From assembly GCF_001712755.1 (NCBI RefSeq), contig NZ_MDKC01000013.1, positions 62,001 through 126,000 of the forward strand: DNA of 64,000 bases, in the 5' to 3' direction. The stretch is from Gottfriedia luciferensis (GTDB lineage: Bacteria; Bacillota; Bacilli; Bacillales; Bacillaceae_G). Within the stretch, counting starts at the first letter, position 1. The number at the start of each line of letters is the position of its first letter. The translations under genes and the position numbers were made by a program. The notes under the pieces are model-generated. The model was given only the letters and a program-made list of their open reading frames with translations, did not search any database and had not been told where the DNA came from. Positions 17,493 through 26,479 of this stretch are shown here, piece after piece.

Positions 17493-19253
17493 GTGATTAC
17501 AATCGTCAAAATAAGATTACGGTTAAGAAAATTAAACACTTTACGAAATCAAATATTGGCTGTCTTCTTGATTGTTATGGTGATTGTTTTATCCATTGTA
17601 TCTATTATGGTATATAACCAAGTTGGAACTTTAATGAAAGATACAACAGAGAAGCAAATCCAACAAACGGCTGTTGAAGCAAATGGAAGAATGGAAACTT
17701 TGTATAAACAAATTGACACTTTATCAAATCAATTAATGACCAATGAAACAGTTCAACAAATATTACTCGGATTGAAAAACGGGGAAAGTGTTGATTTTGC
17801 AAAAAGACAATCGCTAATTAGAGTCATAAATAACTCATTAGCTTATTCAAATGGAATCTCTTCTTTTGAATTATATTCTTCGGAAGGTAATCGCATTTTT
17901 CCATTCGGTGAAAAAAATTTATCTAGTGTAATCGATGAGAAATGGGTAAAGGAAGCAGAAACCGAGAAAGGAAGATTAGTGTGGGTAGGAAAAGATCCTA
18001 ATAATAGTAACTATTCTTATGCAATAAGAAGGGTAAGTTTAATGGATCGATGGTTTTCAAATGGAGGATACTTAGTCGTAAGAATTCTTAATAGTTACTT
18101 TCAGGTTGAAGAAAGTAATTTATCTCCTGGAGAGAAGGATTATATGATGCTTCTGGATAGGGATTTAGCTCCGATAACGGATAATTACGGTATTGATATC
18201 CAAAAGTTTTTATTAGAAGGATATGAATCGATAAAAGTAAATAAAAAGCAATATATGATTGTTACGCAACCATCTGCAAAAACAGGTTGGACCCTTGTTA
18301 TTCTAAAACCTACAAGCTTTTTAAATGAACGGGTAACACCGGTAAGAAAAGCAACCCTTTTATCTGGTGCGATTGGACTTATCATTTTTGTCATTTCATC
18401 AATTATTCTAGCAACAATGATCACAAGACCGATAAAGAAACTTACAAATACAATGAAGAATGCGAAAATGGATGAGTTGAAAATTAACAAGGAAAGCGCA
18501 GCTTCATTAGAAATTATTGAATTAAATAGAACATATAACCAGATGGTAGAAAATACGAATCATTTAATACAGGTCGTTTATGAAAAGGAATTACTTCGTA
18601 GTCAAACTGAGTTGAAGGCACTACAAGCCCAAATTGATCCGCACTTCCTTTATAATACGCTAAATGCACTTTACTGGTCTTTAGATGATAGAGGTGAGGA
18701 GGATTTAGCAGAAATAGTGATTGCAATGTCTGGATTATTTCGTTATACAATTGGCAATGCAAACAGTAGTGAATGGGTAACTATACAAGCTGCTCTCGAC
18801 CAAATTGAACGTTACTTACAAATTATGAAAATGAGATTAGGAGAACGGTTGTTATGGGAGATATCTGTTGAGTCAAATCTATTAGCTATTAAAATACCTA
18901 AACTGCTAATCCAACCCTTAGTTGAGAACGCTATTATGCATGGTATTGAAAGTAGTCGGGAACGAGGGTGTGTTTTAGTGAAGATTAAACGGATTAATGA
19001 CTCATCTAATTTATTAGTGACTGTTAAGGACAATGGACCGGGGATTAATAGAGAATCTCTTAATGCCCTTAATTTAGCAATTAAAAATGATAATGTATCG
19101 TCCTTTAAGGGGATGGGTATGGCGCTAACTAATGTAAATAAAAGAATCAAATTATATTACGAAGGATATGACTTAAGTGGCCTTCGTTTAGAAAGTGAGA
19201 TCGGTAAAGGCACAACTGTATTATTCGAAGTTCCAGACAAAGGAGGAGAATAA
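17493..19253 (+). CDS. YesM-like sensor histidine kinase
   Basis: A 586-residue membrane kinase that probably senses an extracellular sugar or a loaded binding protein. It has a transmembrane segment near 22-42, a Cache-like extracellular domain, a second one near 287-310 and a HAMP linker. The His_kinase domain carries QIDPHFLYNTLNA (phospho-His near 383), and the ATPase domain carries PLVENAIMHG and DNGPGI. The start is uncertain: the GTG at 17493 lies inside AAAAGGTGATTACA, which itself looks like the ribosome binding site, and no ATG, GTG or TTG follows at normal distance. The partner response regulator gene starts 1 bp after its stop. Confidence 0.88.
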   Translation: MITIVKIRLRLRKLNTLRNQILAVFLIVMVIVLSIVSIMVYNQVGTLMKDTTEKQIQQTAVEANGRMETLYKQIDTLSNQLMTNETVQQILLGLKNGESVDFAKRQSLIRVINNSLAYSNGISSFELYSSEGNRIFPFGEKNLSSVIDEKWVKEAETEKGRLVWVGKDPNNSNYSYAIRRVSLMDRWFSNGGYLVVRILNSYFQVEESNLSPGEKDYMMLLDRDLAPITDNYGIDIQKFLLEGYESIKVNKKQYMIVTQPSAKTGWTLVILKPTSFLNERVTPVRKATLLSGAIGLIIFVISSIILATMITRPIKKLTNTMKNAKMDELKINKESAASLEIIELNRTYNQMVENTNHLIQVVYEKELLRSQTELKALQAQIDPHFLYNTLNALYWSLDDRGEEDLAEIVIAMSGLFRYTIGNANSSEWVTIQAALDQIERYLQIMKMRLGERLLWEISVESNLLAIKIPKLLIQPLVENAIMHGIESSRERGCVLVKIKRINDSSNLLVTVKDNGPGINRESLNALNLAIKNDNVSSFKGMGMALTNVNKRIKLYYEGYDLSGLRLESEIGKGTTVLFEVPDKGGE

Positions 19254-19254
19254 T

Positions 19255-20049
19255 TTGGATACAAAAGTGATTCTAATTGTTGATGATGAACAAGCGACTA
19301 GACAAGGATTAAAAAAAACATTAGAGAAATGGTCAAATGGTAAATTTGAAATTCTTAGTGCTGCAAATGGCCAAGAAACATTTGAGCAGTTGAGCAGAAC
19401 AAAAATCCATCTATTAGTAACTGATATTTGTATGCCTGAAATGAATGGTTTAGAACTTTTAAAAAAGCTAAAGGATAAAGGACATAAGTTTGTTTCAATT
19501 ATTATCTCTGGACATCCTGACTTTGAGTATGCCCAGGAGGCTATTCGCCTAGGGGTTGTAAATTACTTATTAAAACCAGTAAGCAAACAAAAATTAATAG
19601 AGGCTATTGAGCAAGCACTAGAAAAGGAAGCAAATATTGAACGGATTGAGTATATGGAAAAAGTAACTGATCAGAAATTATTAAAGCTAGATCAAGTTAA
19701 TAACCGCTCTAATTCAATTAAGGCAGCTAAGACATTTATTAATGAAAATATAAGCAATCAAATTTCATTAAAGGATGTAGCAGATGCGGTTTATCTAAAT
19801 GCGAGCTATTTTAGTGTGTTATTTAAAGAGCAAGTGGGATTAACATTTAGTGAGTATTTAACTAGAAAGAGAATACAAATTGCAAAAAATCGTTTACTGA
19901 CAACAGATTTACAAATTGAAGAAATTGCCCTAGAAGTAGGCTATCAGACAGCTAAATATTTCATTAAGATCTTTAAGGATTACGAGGGTATTACCCCTAG
20001 TAAATTTAGAAAAGTGTCGGAACTTGATGATTCACTAATCCAAAAATAG
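19255..20049 (+). CDS. YesN-like response regulator with AraC-type DNA-binding domain
   Basis: A 264-residue regulator: receiver domain at about 1-120 with phospho-Asp in VTDICMP (near residue 56), and an AraC/XylS double helix-turn-helix at about 160-260 ending in the conserved GYQTAKYFIKIFKDYEGITPSKFR region. The start is the TTG at 19255 behind AAAGGAGG; a longer frame would run into the kinase gene. With the kinase it forms a two-component system that should switch on the downstream solute-binding protein and xylan-oligomer genes, its evident regulon. No XylR-type repressor is encoded in this cluster. Confidence 0.92.
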   Translation: MDTKVILIVDDEQATRQGLKKTLEKWSNGKFEILSAANGQETFEQLSRTKIHLLVTDICMPEMNGLELLKKLKDKGHKFVSIIISGHPDFEYAQEAIRLGVVNYLLKPVSKQKLIEAIEQALEKEANIERIEYMEKVTDQKLLKLDQVNNRSNSIKAAKTFINENISNQISLKDVADAVYLNASYFSVLFKEQVGLTFSEYLTRKRIQIAKNRLLTTDLQIEEIALEVGYQTAKYFIKIFKDYEGITPSKFRKVSELDDSLIQK

Positions 20050-20065
20050 TGGAATTTTATCCAAT

Positions 20066-20093
20066 CGTGGTTACCTTACCGCGTTTTTTTTTT
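20066..20093 (+). terminator. Terminator after the two-component system genes
   Basis: A short CGTGGT/ACCGCG stem (one G-U pair) with a 6-nt loop is followed by ten T. Confidence 0.7.
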
Positions 20094-20142
20094 AGTGCTA
20101 GAATTTACTTGTAACGAAAAATTCAAAAAATGGGGGTTAGAC

Positions 20143-21450
20143 ATGTTTAAGAAAGCGTCTTCATTAATGTTAGCACTAGTTCTTATTCTAATGGTTGCTT
20201 TAACTGGCTGTGGTAAATCTAATAACGCGTCAACTGAAAGCGGTTCCAAAAAAGTGATCAAGTTTATGCATCTTTGGCCAGCTGGTAGTTCTAAGCAACA
20301 AAACTTAATTGTATCTGACATTATTAAGCAATATGAGGCTGAACATAAGGATGTAAAAATCGAAGTAGAAGTTCTTGAAAATGAGCAATACAAGAATAAG
20401 ATTAAAGTTCTTTCTTCTTCTAATGAACTTCCTGATGTTGGGTTTACATGGGCAGCAGGATATATGAAACCATTTGTAAAAGGTGGCCTTTTCGCTGATT
20501 TAGATGATGTGTTAAATAACGGATTAAAAGATTCTTTTGTAAGTGGAACAACAGAAGCATATGCAATCGATGGAAAAACATATGGATTACCTCTAGAACT
20601 AAACATCGCTCCAATTTATTACAATAAAGCAATTTTTGAAAAATATAACCTTCAAGTACCACAAACTTACAGCGAATTCCAAAACGTTGTTAAAACACTT
20701 GCTAAAAATGGAGTTGCTCCAATCGCTTTAGGTAATAAAGATCGTTGGACAGGTTCACTTTGGTATATGTATTTAGCGGACAGAATTGGTGGAGCTGATG
20801 TACTTAATAAAGCAATTAACCGTACAGGAACATTCGAAGATCCTGCACTTGTATCAGCGGCAACAGAGGTTCAAAACCTAGTTAAAGAAAATGCATTTAA
20901 TAAAGGTTTTAATGGGTTATCAAATGATGAAGGTAAATCTGAATTCTTAAATGGAAATGCAGCTATGTACTTAATGGGAACATGGGAGCTTCCAAACTTT
21001 ACGACAAATGAAGAAATTCCAAAAGATTTCCGTGACAATGTAGGCTTCTTTAAATTCCCTACTTATGAAGGCGGAAAAGGAAATATTAACAGCTGGGTTG
21101 GTGGCCCTGGAGTAGGTTTATTCGTAGCAGAGCATTCAAAAGTTAAAGCTGAAGCTAAAGACTTTGTTAAATTCTTTGTAGAGAAGTGGGGAGAGCAATC
21201 TGTAGAAAAAGCGGGTGTAATCCCAGCAACTAAGGTTGATACTTCAAAAGTAAATTTACCACCATTATATATTGATGTGTTAAATGAGTTAAATAAAGCT
21301 AGTAACTTAACACTATTTGCTGACGTTCAAATGAGTGCTTCTGTAGCAGAAACTCACTTAAACTTAATCCAATCTTTATTTGGAAATGAAGTAAAACCAA
21401 AAGACTTTGCTAAACAACATGAAGAAGCATTAAAGGCAGAAGATAAATAA
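20143..21450 (+). CDS. Sugar ABC transporter solute-binding lipoprotein
   Basis: A 435-residue family 1 extracellular solute-binding protein. The signal peptide ends in the lipobox LTGC, so Cys23 would be lipidated and the protein anchored outside the membrane. The ATG at 20143 follows TGGGGG; an in-frame earlier start would lack a signal peptide. It is followed by a hairpin and two permease genes, the normal order CUT1 importers use, and by xylose and xylo-oligosaccharide enzymes. Its ligand is probably a xylo-oligosaccharide or xylose. The ligand is inferred from neighbours only. Confidence 0.9.
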   Translation: MFKKASSLMLALVLILMVALTGCGKSNNASTESGSKKVIKFMHLWPAGSSKQQNLIVSDIIKQYEAEHKDVKIEVEVLENEQYKNKIKVLSSSNELPDVGFTWAAGYMKPFVKGGLFADLDDVLNNGLKDSFVSGTTEAYAIDGKTYGLPLELNIAPIYYNKAIFEKYNLQVPQTYSEFQNVVKTLAKNGVAPIALGNKDRWTGSLWYMYLADRIGGADVLNKAINRTGTFEDPALVSAATEVQNLVKENAFNKGFNGLSNDEGKSEFLNGNAAMYLMGTWELPNFTTNEEIPKDFRDNVGFFKFPTYEGGKGNINSWVGGPGVGLFVAEHSKVKAEAKDFVKFFVEKWGEQSVEKAGVIPATKVDTSKVNLPPLYIDVLNELNKASNLTLFADVQMSASVAETHLNLIQSLFGNEVKPKDFAKQHEEALKAEDK

Positions 21451-21469
21451 TTTCTGATGTACTAAAGAA

Positions 21470-21508
21470 AAGGGCATATGGATTCATTGTAGTATGCCCT
21501 TGATTTTT
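21470..21508 (+). terminator. Intercistronic attenuating hairpin after the solute-binding protein gene
   Basis: AAGGGCATA (21470-21478) pairs perfectly with TATGCCCTT (21493-21501), then GATTTTT. Such a leaky terminator or mRNA-stabilising hairpin typically leaves the binding protein in excess over the permeases. Confidence 0.65.
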
Positions 21509-21535
21509 AAATATAGGGGAAGGAGTTGAATCGAA

Positions 21536-22411
21536 GTGAATAAAGCTATGTCAAATAAAAAAATAATCGCCTTGTATATTACACCAGCTCTTTTTCTGAT
21601 CCTTGCTTTGATTTACGTTCCAATCGTACAAACTGGATACTTTGGCTTAATGAAATGGAATGGAATTGGGGAAAAGGAGTTCATAGGTTTAAAGAATTAC
21701 TCCCACTTATTACATGATCCTCTATTTTGGAAAAGTGCTTTCCACTCCTTTTTATTGGCAGCATTTTCAGCCGTTAGTTTAATTGGTTACTTGTTCATCT
21801 CATTTATACTTGCTGGAAAAATTAAAGGTGCAGACCTTCTAAGAAAAATATATCTTATTCCGATGCTGCTTGCATCTGTTGCAATTGCACAGCTTTGGCT
21901 TAAAATTTATCATCCTACTAACGGTATTTTAAATAGCTTACTTGTTTCTCTAGGCGTTCATAATCCACCTGCCTGGTTAGCAGAAACAAACTTAGCATTG
22001 TATGCGATTATTATTCCAATTATTTGGCAGTACGCAGGTTTTTATATTCTGATTTACTATGCAGCTCTTAAAAATATTCCGGACTCTCTAATCGAGGCCG
22101 CAAGAATTGACGGGGCAACACCACTTCAAATCGCATTAAAAATAAAATTACCATTAATCATGAATGTTGTGAAAGTGACGATTGTTCTTGCCGTCGCTGG
22201 ATCACTTAAATATTTTGATTTAATTTATGTTATGACAGGTGGAGGCCCTAATGGTGCAAGTGAAGTAATGGCTTCCTATATGTACCAAAAAGCATTCAAA
22301 GGCTTTGACTTTGGATATGCAAGTGCAATTGGATTTTTCTTATTAGTTATTTGTTTAGTAGTTACTTGGGTTATTCGTAAGTTTACTGAATCAAATAATG
22401 ACATTTACTAA
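21536..22411 (+). CDS. Sugar ABC transporter permease, CUT1 (MalF/AraP type)
   Basis: A 291-residue inner-membrane permease with six transmembrane segments. The EAA loop for ATPase contact reads EAARIDGATPLQIALKIKLP near 190-210. The start is GTG at 21536 behind GGGGAAGGAG. It pairs with the next gene as the two halves of the channel. No ATP-binding subunit lies in the cluster, so a general CUT1 ATPase of the MsmX type is presumably shared. That is known for many Bacillus CUT1 importers. Confidence 0.92.
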   Translation: MNKAMSNKKIIALYITPALFLILALIYVPIVQTGYFGLMKWNGIGEKEFIGLKNYSHLLHDPLFWKSAFHSFLLAAFSAVSLIGYLFISFILAGKIKGADLLRKIYLIPMLLASVAIAQLWLKIYHPTNGILNSLLVSLGVHNPPAWLAETNLALYAIIIPIIWQYAGFYILIYYAALKNIPDSLIEAARIDGATPLQIALKIKLPLIMNVVKVTIVLAVAGSLKYFDLIYVMTGGGPNGASEVMASYMYQKAFKGFDFGYASAIGFFLLVICLVVTWVIRKFTESNNDIY

Positions 22412-22429
22412 AAGAAAGGGGGATTTTAA

Positions 22430-23329
22430 GTGGATACGGTAAGAGCTACAGGATCTCAAGCCATTGTAACTGAAAAGAAAACTGACCGTAGCAAAAATAG
22501 TGTTTTTAGTAAAGTTGCTTACGGTTTTATGTATCTTTTCCTTATAATCGTAGCGATTTTTCAAATATTTCCGATCATATGGCTATTTCTTTTTTCATTA
22601 AAAAATAACCAAGAAGTTTTCAATATGTCACCTTTTTCTTTACCTGAAAGCCCAAAGTGGGAGAATTATACGAAAGTTTGGATTGAGGGAAATATTAGTC
22701 AGTATTTCTTTAACAGTGTGACTTACACAATCGCAGCCGTTATTTTAACGGTTGTATTAGCAAGTATGGTAACCTTCGCGATTACAAGAATGAATTGGAA
22801 AGCAAGTAAATGGGTTTTGGGATTATTTATGGTAGGTTTAATGATTCCAGTCCATTCTACACTGATTCCTTTATTTAATACTTTTACAAAAATAAATTTA
22901 ATTGATAATCCACTCTCGGTAATCCTTACGTACACAGCCTTTAACTTACCAATTACGATTATGATTTTAATTGGTTTTTACGAAGCTCTCCCTAGAGAGG
23001 TAGAAGAAGCAGCGATTATGGATGGGGCATCAATTAACCATATATTTTTTAAGATTACTTTACCAATGACTTCACCAGTTATTGCTACAGCAGCAATTAT
23101 TAATATGATTTACAACTGGAATGAGTTTGTCTTTGTTAATACATTTATAAGTTCAGATCAATTTAAAACACTCACGGTTGGTATTCAAAACTTTATTGGG
23201 CAGTATACGACTGATTGGGGAGCAATTGGAGCTACGTTAGTTATTAGTATACTACCAATCCTAATTGCCTTCCTTATATTAAGTAATCGAATTGTAGAAG
23301 GAATTGCTTCTGGATCAGTAAAAGGTTAA
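22430..23329 (+). CDS. Sugar ABC transporter permease, CUT1 (MalG/AraQ type)
   Basis: A 299-residue permease with six transmembrane segments and a short charged N-terminal extension. The EAA loop EEAAIMDGASINHIFFKITL lies near 185-205, and the C-terminus ends in the family-typical NRIVEGIASGSVKG. The start is GTG at 22430 after AAAGGGGG, 18 bp from the previous gene. It is the second channel half of the importer. Confidence 0.92.
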   Translation: MDTVRATGSQAIVTEKKTDRSKNSVFSKVAYGFMYLFLIIVAIFQIFPIIWLFLFSLKNNQEVFNMSPFSLPESPKWENYTKVWIEGNISQYFFNSVTYTIAAVILTVVLASMVTFAITRMNWKASKWVLGLFMVGLMIPVHSTLIPLFNTFTKINLIDNPLSVILTYTAFNLPITIMILIGFYEALPREVEEAAIMDGASINHIFFKITLPMTSPVIATAAIINMIYNWNEFVFVNTFISSDQFKTLTVGIQNFIGQYTTDWGAIGATLVISILPILIAFLILSNRIVEGIASGSVKG

Positions 23330-23375
23330 CTGCATTAGATAAAGCTAAGATGAATTTGTAAAGGAGGGTGATTAA

Positions 23376-24011
23376 ATGATACTCGGAAAAACAATGGGGA
23401 AATTGTTTACGCTATGTGAGTGGGTTATGAAATTAGCATATGTCAATCTGCTATGGTTCCTCTTTACAATTGCAGGACTAGTCATATTTGGTTTTTTCCC
23501 TGCTACAGTAGCCCTATTTACAATTGTTCGTAAATGGATCATAAAAGAAACGGATCTTCCGATTTGGAGAACTTTCTTAACTGTCTTCCTAAATGAATTT
23601 AAAAGTTCCAATAAACTTGGTTTGGTATTCATTTGTAGTGGCATCTTCCTAGCGTTTGATGTATTTTACATTCGAACGATTGAAGGGATGCTCCAGTTTA
23701 TCTTAATCATCCCTTTATTAATCATAGTGGCAGTTTATTTAATGGTTTTCCTTTATATTTTCCCACTATATGTACATTACGAATTTAAACTTAAAGACTA
23801 TTTAAAAAATGCATTCTTTTTAAGTGTTTTTCATTTTCACATTACTTTACTAATGCTAGTTAGTCTAATCGCTATACTATTTTTGTTGCTGTACCAACCA
23901 GGGCTAATTCCATTCTTTAGTGTCATATCAATTGCTTGGATTTTCATGTTCTGTGGTATGTATAGCTTTAATCGAATAGACCAAAGACAAGGTAAGATTA
24001 GTAAAGTCTAA
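23376..24011 (+). CDS. YesL-like DUF624 membrane protein
   Basis: A 211-residue integral membrane protein of the DUF624 (YesL) family with about five hydrophobic segments and the typical start GKLFTLCEWVMKLAYVNLLW. YesL-like genes are nearly always found with YesM/YesN two-component systems and CUT1 importers in Firmicutes, as here, but their role is unknown. The ATG follows a near-perfect AAAGGAGGGTGAT site. It could help sensing or transporter assembly; that is speculation. Confidence 0.85.
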   Translation: MILGKTMGKLFTLCEWVMKLAYVNLLWFLFTIAGLVIFGFFPATVALFTIVRKWIIKETDLPIWRTFLTVFLNEFKSSNKLGLVFICSGIFLAFDVFYIRTIEGMLQFILIIPLLIIVAVYLMVFLYIFPLYVHYEFKLKDYLKNAFFLSVFHFHITLLMLVSLIAILFLLLYQPGLIPFFSVISIAWIFMFCGMYSFNRIDQRQGKISKV

Positions 24012-24043
24012 GTGTAGAAATTATCTTAGAACGGGGAATCTAG

Positions 24044-25015
24044 ATGAATACTTATGTTGAGGAAATCTCTTTTTTAAATGAACCAGCGATTAAAGCAGGT
24101 AATAGTGAATTGGAGATCATCATTATTCCCGGATGGGGATCAAACTTAATTTCCATGGTTCATAAAAAATCAAATACTGAGCTTTTAAGGGTCCCTAACT
24201 CAACCGAGGAGTATTTGAATAACCCAGTTCTTTACGGTACTCCAATCCTGTTTCCTCCAAATCGAATCGATCAAGGAAAGTTTCGATTTGGCAAAAGAAC
24301 ATATCAATTTGAAATCAATGAAATGGACAAGCAAAATCACATTCATGGTTTCGTTCACACAAGGGAGTGGAATATCTCGAGTGTAGAGGTTAATGAGCAA
24401 ACAGTAAAAATTATTACTGAGTTTGATTCAAGTAAGCATGAAGATGTAATGGCTCAATTCCCGCATCATTTTGTGATAAGGATGAGCTTTATTTTAAATG
24501 ATAATTTATTCGCTAAAAAAGCAGAAATTATTAATAAAAGTAGTGAAGTTTTACCGTTTGGCTTTGGATATCATACTAGCTTTGTATTCCCTGAAGAAAC
24601 TTCAATCTTCAAGCTTCCAGTGGATAAACGTTGGAAACTAAATGATCGATTTTTACCAACGGGGGAATTAGAAGATATTGAGTACAAATATGAGTTGAAT
24701 GAAGGAATGAGCCTGTACGGGCTAGAGTTAGATGATGTTTTTCTATCTAACCCTAATAACAGTGGCCTACAAACGGCACAAATAACAAACAAATCAACAG
24801 GAATTGAGATTAATTATACCGTTGACCAAAGTTTTAAACATTGGGTTGTTTATAACAAAGATGCGAGAAGCGGCTTTTTATGCCCTGAGCCCTACACATG
24901 GGTAACTAACGCTCCTAATCTTGAAGTAAATGGAGAATTGACGGGATTACAAGGAATTGAGCCAAAAGACATGAAAGTATTGCGCGCATGGATTGTCGTT
25001 TCACATAAGTCATAA
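24044..25015 (+). CDS. Aldose 1-epimerase (GalM family)
   Basis: A 323-residue beta-sandwich mutarotase-family protein. The HIHGFVHTREW stretch (near 97-107) carries one catalytic histidine. FGYHTSFVFP (near 180) carries the second, and the EPYTWVTNAPN segment near 286 holds the conserved glutamate. It would interconvert alpha and beta anomers of the released sugar, probably xylose, before isomerisation. It lies between the importer and xylA in the same orientation and starts at an ATG after GGGGAA. Confidence 0.85.
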   Translation: MNTYVEEISFLNEPAIKAGNSELEIIIIPGWGSNLISMVHKKSNTELLRVPNSTEEYLNNPVLYGTPILFPPNRIDQGKFRFGKRTYQFEINEMDKQNHIHGFVHTREWNISSVEVNEQTVKIITEFDSSKHEDVMAQFPHHFVIRMSFILNDNLFAKKAEIINKSSEVLPFGFGYHTSFVFPEETSIFKLPVDKRWKLNDRFLPTGELEDIEYKYELNEGMSLYGLELDDVFLSNPNNSGLQTAQITNKSTGIEINYTVDQSFKHWVVYNKDARSGFLCPEPYTWVTNAPNLEVNGELTGLQGIEPKDMKVLRAWIVVSHKS

Positions 25016-25048
25016 AATACAAAACTACTATTTTAGGAGGAATTAAAC

Positions 25049-26383
25049 ATGAGTTACTTTACTAATATTAACAAAATTAAATTCGAAGGTCCTAAATCAA
25101 AAAATCCATTTTCATTTAAATATTATGATCCTCAAAGAATAATTAACGGTCAAAAAATGGAGGATTTACTTCGTTTTTCAGTTGCCTACTGGCATACATT
25201 TACTGCAGATGGTTCAGATCCATTTGGAGCAGGTACAATGCAACGTCCTTGGAATCATTTAACGGGAATGGATCTAGCTAAGGCACGTGTAGAAGCATCA
25301 TTTGAGTTCTATGAAAAGTTAGATGTTCCTTTCTTCTGCTTTCATGATTCAGATGTTGCGCCTGAAGGAAATACATTAGGTGAAACTTATAAAAACTTAG
25401 ATGTCATTGTAGAAATGATAAAAGAATATATGAAAACAAGTAAAACAAAATTGCTTTGGAATACGGCAAATATGTTTACTCATCCTCGCTATGTAAATGG
25501 AGCCGCTACATCTAATAACGCGGACGTATTTGCATATTCAGCTGCAAAAGTGAAAAAAGGATTAGAAATTGCAAAAGAGCTTGGTGCAATTAACTATGTA
25601 TTCTGGGGTGGGCGTGAAGGTTATGACACGCTTATGAATACTGATATGAAGCTTGAGCAAGACAACCTTGCGCGTTTCTTCCATATGGCTGTAGATTATG
25701 CAAAAGAAATTGGATTCGATGGTCAGTTCTTAATTGAACCAAAACCAAAAGAACCAACAAAGCATCAATATGACTTTGATGTGGCAACTGGACTAGCGTT
25801 TTTACAAGCTAATGGTTTAGAGAAACAGTTTAAATTCAATATTGAAGCAAATCATGCAACACTTGCTGGTCATACATTTGAGCATGAATTACGTGTTGCT
25901 CGAATTAACGGAATGCTTGGTTCAGTTGATGCAAACCAAGGTGATAAGTTAATTGGTTGGGATACAGATGAGTTCCCTACAGATCTATACTCTACTACAT
26001 TAGCAATGTATGAAATCTTAAAAAATGGTGGCTTAGGAAAAGGCGGCCTGAACTTTGATGCAAAAGTAAGAAGAGGATCATTTGATGTAGAAGATTTATT
26101 CCATGCACATATAGCTGGAATGGATAGCTTTGCAATTGGCACATTAGTAGCTAATAAACTAATTGAAGATAAAGTATTTGAAAGCTTTATTGAAGATCGT
26201 TATAGCAGCTTCACTTATGGTATTGGTAAAGAAATCGTAGAAAATAAAGCAAGTTTCCATACACTTGAAGCATATGCATTAAATTTAGGTGATATCCAAA
26301 ATAAATCTGGTCGTGAAGAACGTCTTAAATCAGTGCTAAACCAATATTTATTAGAAGCGATTTCTGAATTCGCAACAGTTTAA
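25049..26383 (+). CDS. xylA: Xylose isomerase
   Basis: A 444-residue enzyme converting D-xylose to D-xylulose. The sequence is recognisable throughout as class II Xyl[11 protein letters not shown] near 42, [12 protein letters not shown] near 97-108 with the catalytic His, [10 protein letters not shown] near 187, and [15 protein letters not shown] near 230 with metal ligands. The ATG follows AGGAGG, 33 bp after the epimerase gene. Its product passes to XylB, encoded next. Confidence 0.98.
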   Translation: MSYFTNINKIKFEGPKSKNPFSFKYYDPQRIINGQKMEDLLRFSVAYWHTFTADGSDPFGAGTMQRPWNHLTGMDLAKARVEASFEFYEKLDVPFFCFHDSDVAPEGNTLGETYKNLDVIVEMIKEYMKTSKTKLLWNTANMFTHPRYVNGAATSNNADVFAYSAAKVKKGLEIAKELGAINYVFWGGREGYDTLMNTDMKLEQDNLARFFHMAVDYAKEIGFDGQFLIEPKPKEPTKHQYDFDVATGLAFLQANGLEKQFKFNIEANHATLAGHTFEHELRVARINGMLGSVDANQGDKLIGWDTDEFPTDLYSTTLAMYEILKNGGLGKGGLNFDAKVRRGSFDVEDLFHAHIAGMDSFAIGTLVANKLIEDKVFESFIEDRYSSFTYGIGKEIVENKASFHTLEAYALNLGDIQNKSGREERLKSVLNQYLLEAISEFATV

Positions 26384-26398
26384 AAACCTTTTGATCAT

Positions 26399-26438
26399 AA
26401 AATGTGCTGGGAAACTCATTATTTCCAGCACATTTTTC
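26399..26438 (+). terminator. Hairpin between xylA and xylB
   Basis: AAATGTGCTGG pairs with CCAGCACATTT, extended by GAAA/TTTC, then TTTCTC. It resembles a weak terminator and may lower xylB expression relative to xylA or protect the xylA message. Confidence 0.65.
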
Positions 26439-26479
26439 TCATACGATACGCTAAAGAAAACAATAAAAGGATGATTGTT

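Noticed and set aside
19195-19254. Upstream extension of the response regulator gene
   Set aside because: It would overlap the kinase gene; AAAGGAGG directly precedes the TTG at 19255, which starts the receiver domain correctly.
20076-20606. A 176-codon minus-strand frame opposite the solute-binding protein gene
   Set aside because: It is antisense to the clear lipoprotein gene and has no ribosome binding site or family features.
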